Assembly: GCF_014836665.1 (NCBI RefSeq)
Contig: NZ_JACSQJ010000002.1
Span: 186,001 to 250,000 of the forward strand
Length of the DNA stretch: 64,000 bases
Origin: Luteimonas colneyensis
Lineage (GTDB): Bacteria; Pseudomonadota; Gammaproteobacteria; Xanthomonadales; Xanthomonadaceae
Reading direction: 5' to 3'
Below the pieces are notes generated by a model. It saw only the letters and a program-made list of their open reading frames with translations, did no database searches and was not told the origin of the DNA. This document shows positions 17,981 through 28,084 of this stretch, in pieces (position 1 is the stretch's first letter; every line of letters starts with the position of its first letter). Position numbers and translations under genes: made by a program.

Positions 17981-18483
17981 CCCGACGCCCCATGAACGCC
18001 CCCGCCGTACTGGCCGCGACGCTGCTGGCCACGCTGGCACTGGCCGGCTGCAAGAAGGACGAGCCCGCCCCGCCGCCGCCCGCGGCGACCCCGGCTCCGG
18101 CTCCGGCGCCCGCACCCGCACCGGCTCCCGCGCCGGCCGCGCCGGTGGTCAGCGTGACCTCGGTCGATCTCGGCAACGCCATCGGCGCCGACAACCGCGT
18201 GACCACGCCGACCACGACCTTCGCGCCGACCGACACCATCTACGCCTCGGTGGCGACGACCTCGTCCGACCCGGCCTCCCCGCAGCGCGGCCAGCTGACC
18301 GCGCGCTGGACCTACGAGGGCAACCAGGCCGTGGACGAGACCAGCCAGGACTTCGACTTCACCGGCACCGGCGCCACGGCGTTCAAGGTCAGCAAGCCCG
18401 ACGGCTGGCCCACGGGCAATTACCGGGTGGAGATCCTGCACGACGGCGAAGTGGTGCAGACGCGCGATTTCGAAGTGCGCTGA
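17977..18483 (+). CDS. Pro/Ala-repeat lipoprotein
   Basis: A 168-residue lipoprotein: the signal ends in ALAGC (Cys23), followed by KKDEP. A run of Pro-Ala dipeptides (about 32-50) forms an extended linker to a beta-rich domain (about 52-168; contains [13 protein letters not shown] and [11 protein letters not shown]). No enzyme motif is seen. It overlaps the LysM gene by 4 bp and is followed by a strong terminator. The linker plus small beta domain suggests a spacer through the cell wall; this is an inference. Confidence 0.75.
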   Translation: MTRRPMNAPAVLAATLLATLALAGCKKDEPAPPPPAATPAPAPAPAPAPAPAPAAPVVSVTSVDLGNAIGADNRVTTPTTTFAPTDTIYASVATTSSDPASPQRGQLTARWTYEGNQAVDETSQDFDFTGTGATAFKVSKPDGWPTGNYRVEILHDGEVVQTRDFEVR

Positions 18484-18501
18484 GGCGCGCCGGGCGCATC
18501 G

Positions 18502-18536
18502 AAGCGCGGTCCCTTGGGGGGGCCGCGCTTTTTTTT
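18502..18536 (+). terminator. rho-independent terminator
   Basis: Hairpin AAGCGCGG/CCGCGCTT with an extended TCCC/GGGG upper stem, followed by eight or more T residues. It ends the LysM/lipoprotein unit before icd. Confidence 0.88.
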
Positions 18537-18656
18537 GGTCGCCCCCGCACACGCCCCACCACCCTCGCGCCTTTGCCCGCGCCGCGCCGAAGCGCGACAA
18601 TGCCGGTCCACACCCGCCGCGCGCCCCGGCGCCGCGGCACCCCACGGAGGAACCCG

Positions 18657-19985
<1,329 letters not shown>

Positions 19986-20024
19986 TCGCACCCGCATCCC
20001 CCGCAATGCGGGGGACGATCCGGA

Positions 20025-20055
20025 ATGCCCGCGATGCGAGTCGCGGGCATTTTTC
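20025..20055 (+). terminator. rho-independent terminator after icd
   Basis: Perfect 10-bp stem ATGCCCGCGA/TCGCGGGCAT with a six-base loop, followed by TTTT. A second hairpin (CCCCCGC/GCGGGGG) precedes it at about 19998-20014. It may uncouple icd from aceK expression. Confidence 0.85.
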
Positions 20056-20110
20056 GTTGATCCGTCGACCCGGGACCCACGGCAGGGCCTTGCCGGGCCA
20101 CACTCGCGCC

Positions 20111-21973
20111 ATGGCGCCGCCGAACTCCATCGATCCGCTGGTCCACCGCGCCGCCGCGCTGGTGCTCGATGCCTACGAGGATTACGAAGCACGCTTCGGC
20201 GACCTGACGCGGCGGGCACGGCGGCGCTTCGAGCGCCGTGACTGGCGCGGCGCGCAGGCCGACGCGGTCGCACGCATCGACCTGCAGGACAGCTTCCTCG
20301 GCGAGGCGTTGGGACGATTCGAGGCCCTGGCCGGCGAGCGGATGCGATCGCGGCCGTTCTGGGCGGCGGTGCGCGACTGCTATGGCGGCATGACCGCGGG
20401 CAGGCACGACGCGGCGCTGGCGCGCACGCTGTTCAATTCGATGTCGCGGCGCTTCTTCCTGACCGAAGGGGTGGCACCGGCGCTCGAGTTCCACGATCCG
20501 GACGATGGCGCCACCGGTGATCCGGAGTGTCCGGGCGAGCTGCGACCGCTGCCCGGGGGCGGCAGCGGCGTCGAACGCTGGCGCGGCGCGCTGCGGGCGC
20601 GAGGATTCCGGCACCGGGACCTCGATGCCGACGCCCGGGCCATCGCCGAGGCGCTCGACGAACGCCTGGGGCTCGCAGGCGCTGCGGGAACGCCCCCTGA
20701 TCCAGCGGCGGCACCAGAGTCCGCGGCCAGGCCCGGGGCGGCATCGGACGCTCCGGCGGAAGCCACGGACATGGCCCATCGCGGCGACGCCGACATCCAC
20801 CTCCTCGACACCGTCTTCTACCGCGAGCGCCGCGCCTACCTGGTCGGTCGCGTGCAGGCGGAGGACGGCCCGCGTCCGCTGGTGGTGGCACTGCTGAACG
20901 ACGCCGACGGCGTGCGCGCCGATGCGGTGCTGCTCGAACGCGCCCAGGTCTCGATGCTGTTCGGGTACGCGCGCAGCTGGTTCATGGCCGACCTGCCGCG
21001 CGTGGGCGATGCGGTCGCATTCCTGCACGCGCTGCTGCCGGCCAAGCCGGTCTCCGAGCTGTACTCCGTGCTCGGCCGCGGCAAGCAGGGCAAGACCGAG
21101 CGCTTCCGCGAGATCCAGCGCCACTTCGCCGCGCATCCCGGCGAGCAGCTGGTGCGCGCCGAGGGCGTGCGCGGGATGGTCATGGCGGTGTTCACCCCGC
21201 GCGCGCTGCCGGTGGTGTTCAAGGTGATCCGCGACCGCTTCGCCGAGCCCAAGGACAGCGTGCGCGCCGACATCGAGGGCAAGTACCGGCTGGTCGCGCG
21301 CCGCGACCGCGTCGGCCGGCTGGTGGACGCGCAGGAGTTCCGCCGCCTGCGCTTCCCGCGCGCCGCGTTCGAACCCGGGATGCTCGACGAGCTGCTCGCG
21401 GAATGTGCCGACACCGTGTCCGCCGAGCACGACGTGGTGCTGCTGCGCCATTGCTACGTCGAGCGCCGGCTGCATCCGCTCGACCTCTACGCGCGGCGGA
21501 TGCCCGAAGCCGAGGCGCGCCGCGCCGTGCTCGACTATGGCCAGGCGATCACCGACCTGGCGCGCAGCGGCATCTTCCCCGGCGACCTGCTGCTGAAGAA
21601 CTTCGGCGTCTCGCGCCACGGCCGCGCGCTGTTCTACGACTTCGACGAGCTCTGCCTGCTCGAAGAGGTCCGGTTCCGCGACCTGCCCGAAGCGCGCGAG
21701 GAGGACGAGACGCGGCCGCTGGAGGACTGGCTGTACGCGCGCCGCGACGACGTGTTCCCGGCGCTGTTCCCGCACTTCCTGGGCCTGTCGCCGGGTCTGC
21801 GCCAGGCCCTGCTGGACGCGCATCCCGGCGTCTTCGACGCCTCCTGGTGGCGCGGGATCCAGGCGCGGCTGCGGGCCGGCGGCTATCTCGACGTGCCTCC
21901 GTACCCGGCCTCGGCCCGCCTGCCTGCGCGCAGCCACGGGGCGGCGGCGGGCGCCGGCACGGCGGCGGACTGA
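20111..21973 (+). CDS. aceK: isocitrate dehydrogenase kinase/phosphatase
   Basis: Bifunctional enzyme that phosphorylates and dephosphorylates isocitrate dehydrogenase to switch carbon between the TCA cycle and the glyoxylate bypass. At 620 residues it is longer than E. coli AceK (578). Seen motifs: VYSVLGRGKQGKTE-like SVLGRGKQGKTERFRE, the ATP-site lysine in PVVFKVIRDRF, LLRHCYVERRLHPLDLY, and the kinase-like core GDLLLKNFGVSRHGR plus VFYDFDELC-type FYDFDEL. A Pro/Ala-rich insert near residues 195-220 accounts for part of the extra length. aceA and aceB are not adjacent; instead the gene follows its substrate gene icd. Confidence 0.95.
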   Translation: MAPPNSIDPLVHRAAALVLDAYEDYEARFGDLTRRARRRFERRDWRGAQADAVARIDLQDSFLGEALGRFEALAGERMRSRPFWAAVRDCYGGMTAGRHDAALARTLFNSMSRRFFLTEGVAPALEFHDPDDGATGDPECPGELRPLPGGGSGVERWRGALRARGFRHRDLDADARAIAEALDERLGLAGAAGTPPDPAAAPESAARPGAASDAPAEATDMAHRGDADIHLLDTVFYRERRAYLVGRVQAEDGPRPLVVALLNDADGVRADAVLLERAQVSMLFGYARSWFMADLPRVGDAVAFLHALLPAKPVSELYSVLGRGKQGKTERFREIQRHFAAHPGEQLVRAEGVRGMVMAVFTPRALPVVFKVIRDRFAEPKDSVRADIEGKYRLVARRDRVGRLVDAQEFRRLRFPRAAFEPGMLDELLAECADTVSAEHDVVLLRHCYVERRLHPLDLYARRMPEAEARRAVLDYGQAITDLARSGIFPGDLLLKNFGVSRHGRALFYDFDELCLLEEVRFRDLPEAREEDETRPLEDWLYARRDDVFPALFPHFLGLSPGLRQALLDAHPGVFDASWWRGIQARLRAGGYLDVPPYPASARLPARSHGAAAGAGTAAD

Positions 21974-22020
21974 GCGGCGTTTGCGGTTAGGCTTTCCATC
22001 CCGCACACAGGAACGCCGCC

Positions 22021-22890
22021 ATGATCCGAAGCCTGCCGCTTGCCCTGACGCTGCTGCTCTGCGCCTGCGCCGCCACCCCGGCCGCGGACGCCCAGGCCGG
22101 CGCCGCCGACGCACCGCCCGCGAAGCCCGTCGGCCTGTCCATGCGCGCGCCCGACCCGCTGCTCGACCAGGCCCTGGCGGGCGCCTGGCGTTCGCCGGAG
22201 AACGTGGCCCGCGACCGGTACCGGCATCCGCGCGAGACCCTGGCCTTCTTCGGCATCGAAACCGGGCAGACCGTGGTCGAGATCACGCCAGGCGGCGGCT
22301 GGTACGCCGAGATCCTGGCGCCCTGGCTGCGCACCGGCTACGTGGCCGCGGTGGTCGATCCGCAGGCGCGGCCGGAAGGCCGGGCGCGCGACTACGCCAC
22401 GCGCTCCAGGGACGGCCTGGAGGCCCTGTTCGCCGCGAAGCCCGCGCAGTTCTCCGATGCCCGCGTGGTGCTCTACGACCCCGCGGCCCCGGTGTTCGGC
22501 CCCGCCGGTTCGGCCGATGCGGTGCTGACCTTCCGCAACGTGCACAACTGGCGCGCCGACGGCGTGGCCGGGGCCATGTTCAAGGGCTTCTTCGAGGTGC
22601 TGAAGCCGGGCGGCGTGCTCGGCGTGGTCGAGCACCGCGCCGCCGGCGACGTGGCCGACGACGACCGCTCGGGCTACGTCGGCCAGGACCAGGTGATCGC
22701 GCTCGCCACCGCCGCCGGCTTCCGGCTCGACCAGGCCAGCGAGATCAACGCCAACCCGCGCGACCCCCGCAACCACCCCAACGGCGTGTGGACGCTGCCG
22801 CCGGTCAACAACCACGACGCCGAGGACCGGCAGATGTACCAGGCCATCGGCGAGAGCGACCGGATGACCCTGCGCTTCATCAAGCCCTAG
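22021..22890 (+). CDS. putative exported SAM-dependent methyltransferase-like lipoprotein
   Basis: A 289-residue protein that begins with a lipoprotein-like signal (LALTLLLCAC). The remainder looks like a class I methyltransferase fold: motif I region TVVEITPGGGWYAEIL, a post-I acid in AVVDPQA, motif IV-like ADAVLTFRNVHNW, and LKPGGVLGVVEHRA. The motif I glycines fit SAM binding, though an exported SAM enzyme would have no obvious methyl donor. The C-terminus (NNHDAEDRQMYQAIGESDRM) is conserved-looking. Its TAG stop shares a base with the GTG of the next gene. Confidence 0.72.
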   Translation: MIRSLPLALTLLLCACAATPAADAQAGAADAPPAKPVGLSMRAPDPLLDQALAGAWRSPENVARDRYRHPRETLAFFGIETGQTVVEITPGGGWYAEILAPWLRTGYVAAVVDPQARPEGRARDYATRSRDGLEALFAAKPAQFSDARVVLYDPAAPVFGPAGSADAVLTFRNVHNWRADGVAGAMFKGFFEVLKPGGVLGVVEHRAAGDVADDDRSGYVGQDQVIALATAAGFRLDQASEINANPRDPRNHPNGVWTLPPVNNHDAEDRQMYQAIGESDRMTLRFIKP

Positions 22891-23447
22891 TGCTGGTCGC
22901 GTTCAACAAGCCGCACGGCGTGCTCTGCCAGTTCACCGACCGGAGCACGCCGCCGCGCCCGACCCTGGCCGGCTTCGGCCTGCCGTCGGGTGTCTACCCA
23001 GCCGGCCGGCTCGACCACGACAGCGAGGGCCTGCTGCTGCTCACCGACGACGGCGCCCTGGTCCACCGCATCACCGACCCGCGCCACAAGCTGGCCAAGA
23101 CCTACGTGGTGCAGGTGGAAGGCGCGCCGTCGGCGGAGCAGCTGCAGCGGCTGCGCGACGGCGTCGAACTGCGCGACGGCCCGACCCTGCCGGCACGGGC
23201 GCGCCTGATCGACCTGCCGCCGCCGCTGTGGCCGCGCGATCCGCCGGTGCGCGTACGCAGGACCGTGCCCGACGCCTGGCTGGAACTGAGGATCCGCGAG
23301 GGCCGCAACCGCCAGGTGCGGCGGATGACCGCGGCCGTCGGCCTGCCGACCCTGCGCCTGGTGCGCACGCACATCGGCGGCGCCGGGCTGGACGGACTCG
23401 CGCCCGGCCAGTGGCGCGAGCTGTCGCCCACGCGCCCGTTTTCCTGA
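22890..23447 (+). CDS. rluE: 23S rRNA pseudouridine synthase, RluE type
   Basis: RsuA/RluE-family enzyme of 185 residues; RluE makes pseudouridine 2457 of 23S rRNA in E. coli. The catalytic aspartate lies in AGRLDHDSEGLLLLT; other matches are FNKPHGVLCQF near the start and IREGRNRQVRRMTAAVGLPTLRL. There is no N-terminal S4 domain, which fits RluE. The best start is GTG at 22890, which shares one base with the upstream stop; no ATG is available before the conserved FNKP motif. Confidence 0.87.
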   Translation: MLVAFNKPHGVLCQFTDRSTPPRPTLAGFGLPSGVYPAGRLDHDSEGLLLLTDDGALVHRITDPRHKLAKTYVVQVEGAPSAEQLQRLRDGVELRDGPTLPARARLIDLPPPLWPRDPPVRVRRTVPDAWLELRIREGRNRQVRRMTAAVGLPTLRLVRTHIGGAGLDGLAPGQWRELSPTRPFS

Positions 23448-23572
23448 ACGGTTCAGCCAGCGCTGGGCGGCGGCATGCGCCGCACGGGCCCGCGATGCGA
23501 TCGGCGCGCGCTTTCTGATAACGTTTTCAAACCCCGCGCGACCGGTGTCGCGCGGTTCGCGGAAAAGGGGCC

Positions 23573-24673
23573 ATGAAGGCAAACCAGAACCGCGGCCGGG
23601 TGCTCGTCGTCGACGACCAGGCCGCCAACCTGCGCGTGGTGAGTGCCCTGCTCGAACGGCAGGGCTACGAGGTCGCAGTCGCCGGGGACGGGGAGTCGGC
23701 GCTCGAGATCGCCGAAGGCCAGGCGCCCGACCTCATGCTGCTCGACATGATGATGCCGGGCATGGACGGCTTCGGCGTCATGGAGGAAATCCGCCTGCGC
23801 GCGCTGCTGCCGCGGGTGCCGGTGGTCTTCCTCACCGCCGCCCAGGACCGCGCCCTGCTGCTGCGCGCCTTCGAGGCCGGTGCGGTCGACTACGTGGTGA
23901 AGCCCTTCATCCCCGAGGAACTGGTGGCGCGCGTGAACGCCCACATCGGCCTCAAGCTCGCGCGCGACCGGCTGGAGCAGGTGGCGCGCGAACGCCAGGA
24001 GCTGGTGAACCTGGTCGCGCACGACCTGAAGAATCCGCTGGCCAGCGTGGTCTTCGCCAGCGACATCATGGTCAGCGGCACGCTGCGGCCCGAACGCGTG
24101 CCGCGCTACCTGCAGATGATCCGCGACAGCGCCGAGGAAGGGCTGGGCTATATCAGCCGCTACCTGGAAACCCAGGCGCGCGCGCGCGACGCCCGCAGCG
24201 CCCGCGACGCGCGCGTCGAGCTGGCCAGCGTGGTGGAATGGATCGTGGGCCGCTACGAGCTGCAGTTCGAGGACAGCGGCAGCCGGCTGCGCGTGTGCGG
24301 GCCGATCGAAGGCGTGGTGGCGATTGACGAACTGGTGCTGCGCCAGGTGGCCGGCAACCTGGTCGGCAACGCCATGAAGTACGCGCCTTCCAGCGACGTC
24401 GACATCCTTTGCAATCCCGGCGCGCCGGGGTTCCGGCAGCTGCGCGTGGCCGACCGGGGCCCGGGCGTGCCGCGTGACCGCCAGCGCGAACTGTTCAAGC
24501 CCTTCTCGCGCCTGACCGAGGTCGATCCGGCGCGCGCCGGCACGTCCAGCGGCCTGGGACTGTCGCTGGCCCGCCAGATCGTCAGCGACGCCGGCGGCCA
24601 GCTCTGGTACGAGGACCGCGAGGGCGGCGGCGCCTGCTTCGTGGTGGAGCTTCCGGAGGCGCCGACCGCCTGA
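23573..24673 (+). CDS. REC domain-histidine kinase fusion protein
   Basis: A 366-residue soluble signalling protein. The N-terminal receiver domain (about 8-125) has the acid pair VVDDQ, phospho-acceptor Asp58 in LMLLDMMMPGMDGF, Thr in VVFLTAA and Lys in DYVVKPF. A HisKA segment follows with the phosphorylated histidine in NLVAHDLKNPLAS, then the ATPase domain with N box GNLVGNAMKYAPSS, G1 VADRGPGVPRD and G2 TSSGLGLSLARQIV. There is no membrane segment. The partner that passes phosphate to the receiver is not in the window. The upstream 125 bp contain an AT-rich patch (CTGATAACGTTTTCAAA) that may hold the promoter. Confidence 0.9.
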   Translation: MKANQNRGRVLVVDDQAANLRVVSALLERQGYEVAVAGDGESALEIAEGQAPDLMLLDMMMPGMDGFGVMEEIRLRALLPRVPVVFLTAAQDRALLLRAFEAGAVDYVVKPFIPEELVARVNAHIGLKLARDRLEQVARERQELVNLVAHDLKNPLASVVFASDIMVSGTLRPERVPRYLQMIRDSAEEGLGYISRYLETQARARDARSARDARVELASVVEWIVGRYELQFEDSGSRLRVCGPIEGVVAIDELVLRQVAGNLVGNAMKYAPSSDVDILCNPGAPGFRQLRVADRGPGVPRDRQRELFKPFSRLTEVDPARAGTSSGLGLSLARQIVSDAGGQLWYEDREGGGACFVVELPEAPTA

Positions 24674-24720
24674 GGTCGCGGTGGGCCGGGCCTGGCGGAC
24701 TCCGCCGGCCTGGCCGGAGC

Positions 24721-25167
24721 TCAGTCCTCGCCGCGGGTCGGCCGCTCGCCGATGTCGGTCGCGTGCGGATCCGGCTCGGGGCGGTCGAGCGCCTCGCGGA
24801 TGCGGCTGGAGCGGCCTTCGATGGCGTCGCGCTCGGCCAGCTTGCGACGATGGCGCGACACCGCGTACAGCGCGACGCCGACGCCGACCGCGGCCGCGGC
24901 CAGCGCCACCGGATGGCGGCGCGCCACGGTGCCGACCGCGCGCGCACCGGTGCGCGCCGCGCCCACGGCCATCCCGGCCTGCAACCACTTGCCGGCTCCG
25001 GCCTGGGCGCCCTGCAGCCAGTGGCCGGCGCTGCCGGGCGCATCGTGGAACCACCTGCCGGCGCCATCGGCGCCGTTGCGGAAACCGTCGCCGAGGCGGC
25101 TGGCAAGGTCCAGCGCGCGGTCGGGGATTGCGTTGCGGACGTCGCGGATGAGGGTGCGCTTGCGCAT
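24721..25167 (-). CDS. hypothetical membrane protein
   Basis: A 148-residue basic protein not recognised as a known family. The N-terminal half is rich in Gly/Ala/Trp (GAGRWFHDAPGSAGHWLQGA), a hydrophobic helix spans about 88-104 (HPVALAAAAVGVGVALYAVS), and the C-terminal part is charged. It may be an inner-membrane protein of the kind induced under envelope stress, but this is a guess. It lies alone between the convergent kinase gene and hrpB upstream on the same strand. Confidence 0.55.
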   Translation of the reverse strand: MRKRTLIRDVRNAIPDRALDLASRLGDGFRNGADGAGRWFHDAPGSAGHWLQGAQAGAGKWLQAGMAVGAARTGARAVGTVARRHPVALAAAAVGVGVALYAVSRHRRKLAERDAIEGRSSRIREALDRPEPDPHATDIGERPTRGED

Positions 25168-25284
25168 GCATGACTCCTGGGGGCGGTGCGACGGCGTGCG
25201 CCGGCGCGGGATCGGGAGGGTTGGATCGGGCCTGGCAGTGTCGGACGCCCGCCGTGGTGCCGGCGTGATCCGCGGCGTGTCCGT

Positions 25285-27816
25285 TCAGCTGCCGCGCGGA
25301 CGCGCTCGATGGGTCGGAACGGCGTTCCACGGATCCTCGGGCCACGCGTGCTTCGGATAGCGCCCCTTCATTTCCCGGCGTACTTCCGGCCATGTGCGGT
25401 CCCAGAAGCCGCGCAGGTCGGTGGTGACCTGCAGCGGGCGACCCGCGGGCGACAGCAGGTGCAGCAGCAGCGGCACGCGGCCGTCGGCGACGCGCGGCGT
25501 GTCGGCCAGGCCGAACAGCTCCTGCAGCTTCACCGCCAGCACCGGCGGGCGCGGCGCGCCGTCGTCGCCGATGCCGTAGTCGATGACGCGCGCCTGGCCC
25601 GAGGGCACGGTGATGCGCACCGGCGCCAGCGCGTCGAGCGCCTGCTGCAGCGGCCAGTCGAGGCGCGAGCGCAGCGCGTTCGAGAGCTCCTCGGCGCCGA
25701 GCGCATCCAGGCGCGTCTTGCCGGCGAAGGCCGGGCGCAGCCAGTCGTCCAGGCCGTCGAGCAGGGCCGCGTCGCCGACGTCGGGCAGGCCGAGGTCGGG
25801 CCGCCAGGCGCGCAGGCTGGCCACGCGCGCGCGCCACTGGCGCAGGCCGTCGCTCCAGGGCAGCACGTCCAGGCCGAGATCGCGCACCGCCTCGGCCAGC
25901 GCCTGCGCCGCGGCCGCGGGATCGGGGCGGCCGGCGGGCCGGCTGTCGAGCACGATGCCGGCGAAGCGGCGCACCCGCTCGGCCACCAGCGCGCGGCGGT
26001 CGGCGTCCCAGCGGGTCTCGTCGCGCTCGCTGAAGCGGTCGCCGAAGTCGCGCCGCAGCGCCGCCTCGTCCACCGGCGCCGCGCGCAGCAGCAGGGCGTC
26101 TCCGCGCGCCTCGAAGCGCAGCTCGGTGGCCACCAGCCAGGGCTCGCCCACCAGGTCGCTGTCGTCGGCCAGTCGGGCCATGCGGCCGTTCGCCAGCTGG
26201 TAGCGGCGCAGGTCGGAAGCGTGGCGCGCCGCGATGCGGTCGGGGAAGGCGTGCGCGAGCAGGTCGCCCAGCGCGTGGGCCGGCAGGTCGCCGGGCGGCG
26301 GCGCCTCCACGCGCAGGCGGCGACGCCACTGGCGCGCGGCGGCATCGATGGCGGCGAGCGCGGCGCGGCTGGCGTCGGCGGGCACGCGCCGCTCGCGGAA
26401 TCCGGCCAGCGCGCGCCAGCGCCCGGCCAGCGCGTCGCTGCGCGAACGCAGCGGATCGCGCGCCTCGACCAGCGCGGCCAGGTCGCAGGCCAACGCGCGC
26501 GCCACCGGGTCCGGCGCGGCCTGCAGCATCGCGGCCAGCCGCGGGTGCGTGCCGAGCGCGAGCATCCGCCGGCCCATGGGCGTGATCGCCCCGCCGGCAT
26601 CGAGCGCGCCGAGCCCGCGCAGCAGGTCGCGCGCCGCCGCCATCGCCCCCGGCGGCGGCGGATCCACGAAGCGCAGCGCGTCGCTGCCCCAGGCAGCCAG
26701 CTCCAGCGCCAGGCCCGCCAGCTCGACCTGCGCGATCTCCGGCCGGCGCTGCGGCTCCAGCCGCTGCGACTCCGGCCACAGCCGGTACGCCCGGCCCGGA
26801 GCCACGCGCCCCGCGCGCCCCGCGCGCTGGTCGGCCGAGGCCTGCGCGATCCGAACCACGTCGAGCCGGCTGAAGCCGCTGTTGGGATCGTGCCGCGGCT
26901 CGCGCGCCAGCCCGCTGTCGACGACCACGCGCACCCCGGGCAGGGTCACGCTGGACTCGGCCACGTTGGTCGCCAGCACCACCCGCCGGCGGCCATCGGC
27001 CGCCGGCTGCAGCACGCGCGACTGCTGCTCCACCGGCAGGTCGCCGTGCAGCGCCAGCACCTCGACGCCGGGCATCGCGGCCCCGGTCGCCGCGGCATCG
27101 CGCCCGGCATCCTCCAGCACCCGCGACAGGCGCTCGATCTCGCGACGCCCCGGCAGGAACACCAGCACGTCGCCCGGATGCGACGCCAGCGCATGCTCGA
27201 CCGCCCGCCGCGCCTGGTGTTCGACCGCCTCGTCGCGACGCGCCGGGAAATGCGCCACCTCGACCGGAAAGCTCCGCCCCGCGCTCGACAGCCGCGGCGC
27301 CTCCAGGAAGCCCGCCAGCCGCTCGCCGTCCAGCGTCGCCGACATCACCACGATGCGCAGGTCCTCGCGCAGCCCCGCCTGCACGTCCAGCGCCAGCGCC
27401 AGCCCCAGGTCGGCCGCGAGATGGCGCTCGTGGAACTCGTCGAACAGCAGCGCCCCGACGCCGTCCAGCATCGGATCGTCCTGCAGCATCCGCGTAAGGA
27501 TGCCCTCGGTGACCACCTCCACCCGCGTCGCCGCCGACACCTTGCGCTCGAAGCGGATCCGGTAGCCGACCGTCTGCCCGACCTCCTCGCCCAGCGACGC
27601 CGCCATGAACCCCGCCGCCGCCCGCGCCGCCACCCGCCGCGGCTCCAGCATCACGACCCGCCGTCCCTCGAGCCACGGCGCGTCCAGCAGCGCCAGCGGC
27701 ACGCGCGTGGTCTTGCCCGCCCCCGGCGGCGCCTCCAGCACCAGCCGCGGATGCGCCTCGAGCGACGCCCCGACCTCCGGCAGCACTCCATCAATGGGAA
27801 ACGTCGGCTCGCTCAC
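25285..27816 (-). CDS. hrpB: ATP-dependent helicase HrpB
   Basis: DEAH/RHA-family RNA helicase of 843 residues (E. coli HrpB about 810). Motifs in order: Walker A LEAPPGAGKTTR, DEFH box ALLFDEFHERHLAAD, VVMSATLDG, LVFLPGRREIERL, VLATNVAESSVTLPG and QRAGRAGR. The C-terminal HrpB-specific region ends with a family-typical PEVRREMKGRYPKHAWPEDP. The role in cells is poorly known. The start is GTG at 27816 (MSEPTFPIDGVLPEV), which aligns with HrpB N-termini; the frame stays open upstream, but that part is unlike HrpB. Divergent from tatD with a palindrome between them. Confidence 0.95.
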   Translation of the reverse strand: MSEPTFPIDGVLPEVGASLEAHPRLVLEAPPGAGKTTRVPLALLDAPWLEGRRVVMLEPRRVAARAAAGFMAASLGEEVGQTVGYRIRFERKVSAATRVEVVTEGILTRMLQDDPMLDGVGALLFDEFHERHLAADLGLALALDVQAGLREDLRIVVMSATLDGERLAGFLEAPRLSSAGRSFPVEVAHFPARRDEAVEHQARRAVEHALASHPGDVLVFLPGRREIERLSRVLEDAGRDAAATGAAMPGVEVLALHGDLPVEQQSRVLQPAADGRRRVVLATNVAESSVTLPGVRVVVDSGLAREPRHDPNSGFSRLDVVRIAQASADQRAGRAGRVAPGRAYRLWPESQRLEPQRRPEIAQVELAGLALELAAWGSDALRFVDPPPPGAMAAARDLLRGLGALDAGGAITPMGRRMLALGTHPRLAAMLQAAPDPVARALACDLAALVEARDPLRSRSDALAGRWRALAGFRERRVPADASRAALAAIDAAARQWRRRLRVEAPPPGDLPAHALGDLLAHAFPDRIAARHASDLRRYQLANGRMARLADDSDLVGEPWLVATELRFEARGDALLLRAAPVDEAALRRDFGDRFSERDETRWDADRRALVAERVRRFAGIVLDSRPAGRPDPAAAAQALAEAVRDLGLDVLPWSDGLRQWRARVASLRAWRPDLGLPDVGDAALLDGLDDWLRPAFAGKTRLDALGAEELSNALRSRLDWPLQQALDALAPVRITVPSGQARVIDYGIGDDGAPRPPVLAVKLQELFGLADTPRVADGRVPLLLHLLSPAGRPLQVTTDLRGFWDRTWPEVRREMKGRYPKHAWPEDPWNAVPTHRARPRGS

Positions 27817-27911
27817 CCGCAAAGGATAAGGACCTCCGGCCCGTAAAACAGCGCGCGACAGCGCGTCGGGCTCGCCCCCACCGCCGAAGCCGGAGCACAT
27901 CACGTCGCCGA

Positions 27912-28021
27912 AGCGCGCCGCTGCGCAGGGGGCATGGCCAGCGCACAAGGATGTGCGCGGAAGGCGAATCAGCCACGGACGGCTGCTTCGCCGGTCCATG
28001 CCCCCTGCGCAGCGGCGCGCT
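27912..28021. repeat. 26-bp perfect inverted repeat between hrpB and tatD
   Basis: Arms 27912-27937 (core CGCCGCTGCGCAGGGGGCAT) and 27996-28021 (core ATGCCCCCTGCGCAGCGGCG) are perfect complements, separated by 58 bp. The spacer has its own short stem (GCGCACA with TGTGCGC). This region must contain both divergent promoters. There is no T-run, so it is not an ordinary terminator. It is unrelated in sequence to the other two repeat families in the window. Confidence 0.85.
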
Positions 28022-28084
28022 CCCTCCCGAAGCCGAACGCCTCCACCGGCAGCCCACCAACAGGCACCCACCTACAATGCCCGC

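Noticed and set aside
18085-18145. CCGGCTCCGGCGCC repeats as a regulatory repeat
   Set aside because: They are codons of the Pro-Ala linker in the lipoprotein and keep the reading frame.
23453-27676. Very long minus-strand open frame (about 1400 codons) antisense to rluE and the REC-kinase and out of frame with hrpB
   Set aside because: Its translation is Arg/Ala/Gly-rich low-complexity sequence with no domain; GC-rich third positions remove stop codons in shadow frames. The genes in the other frames have clear motifs.
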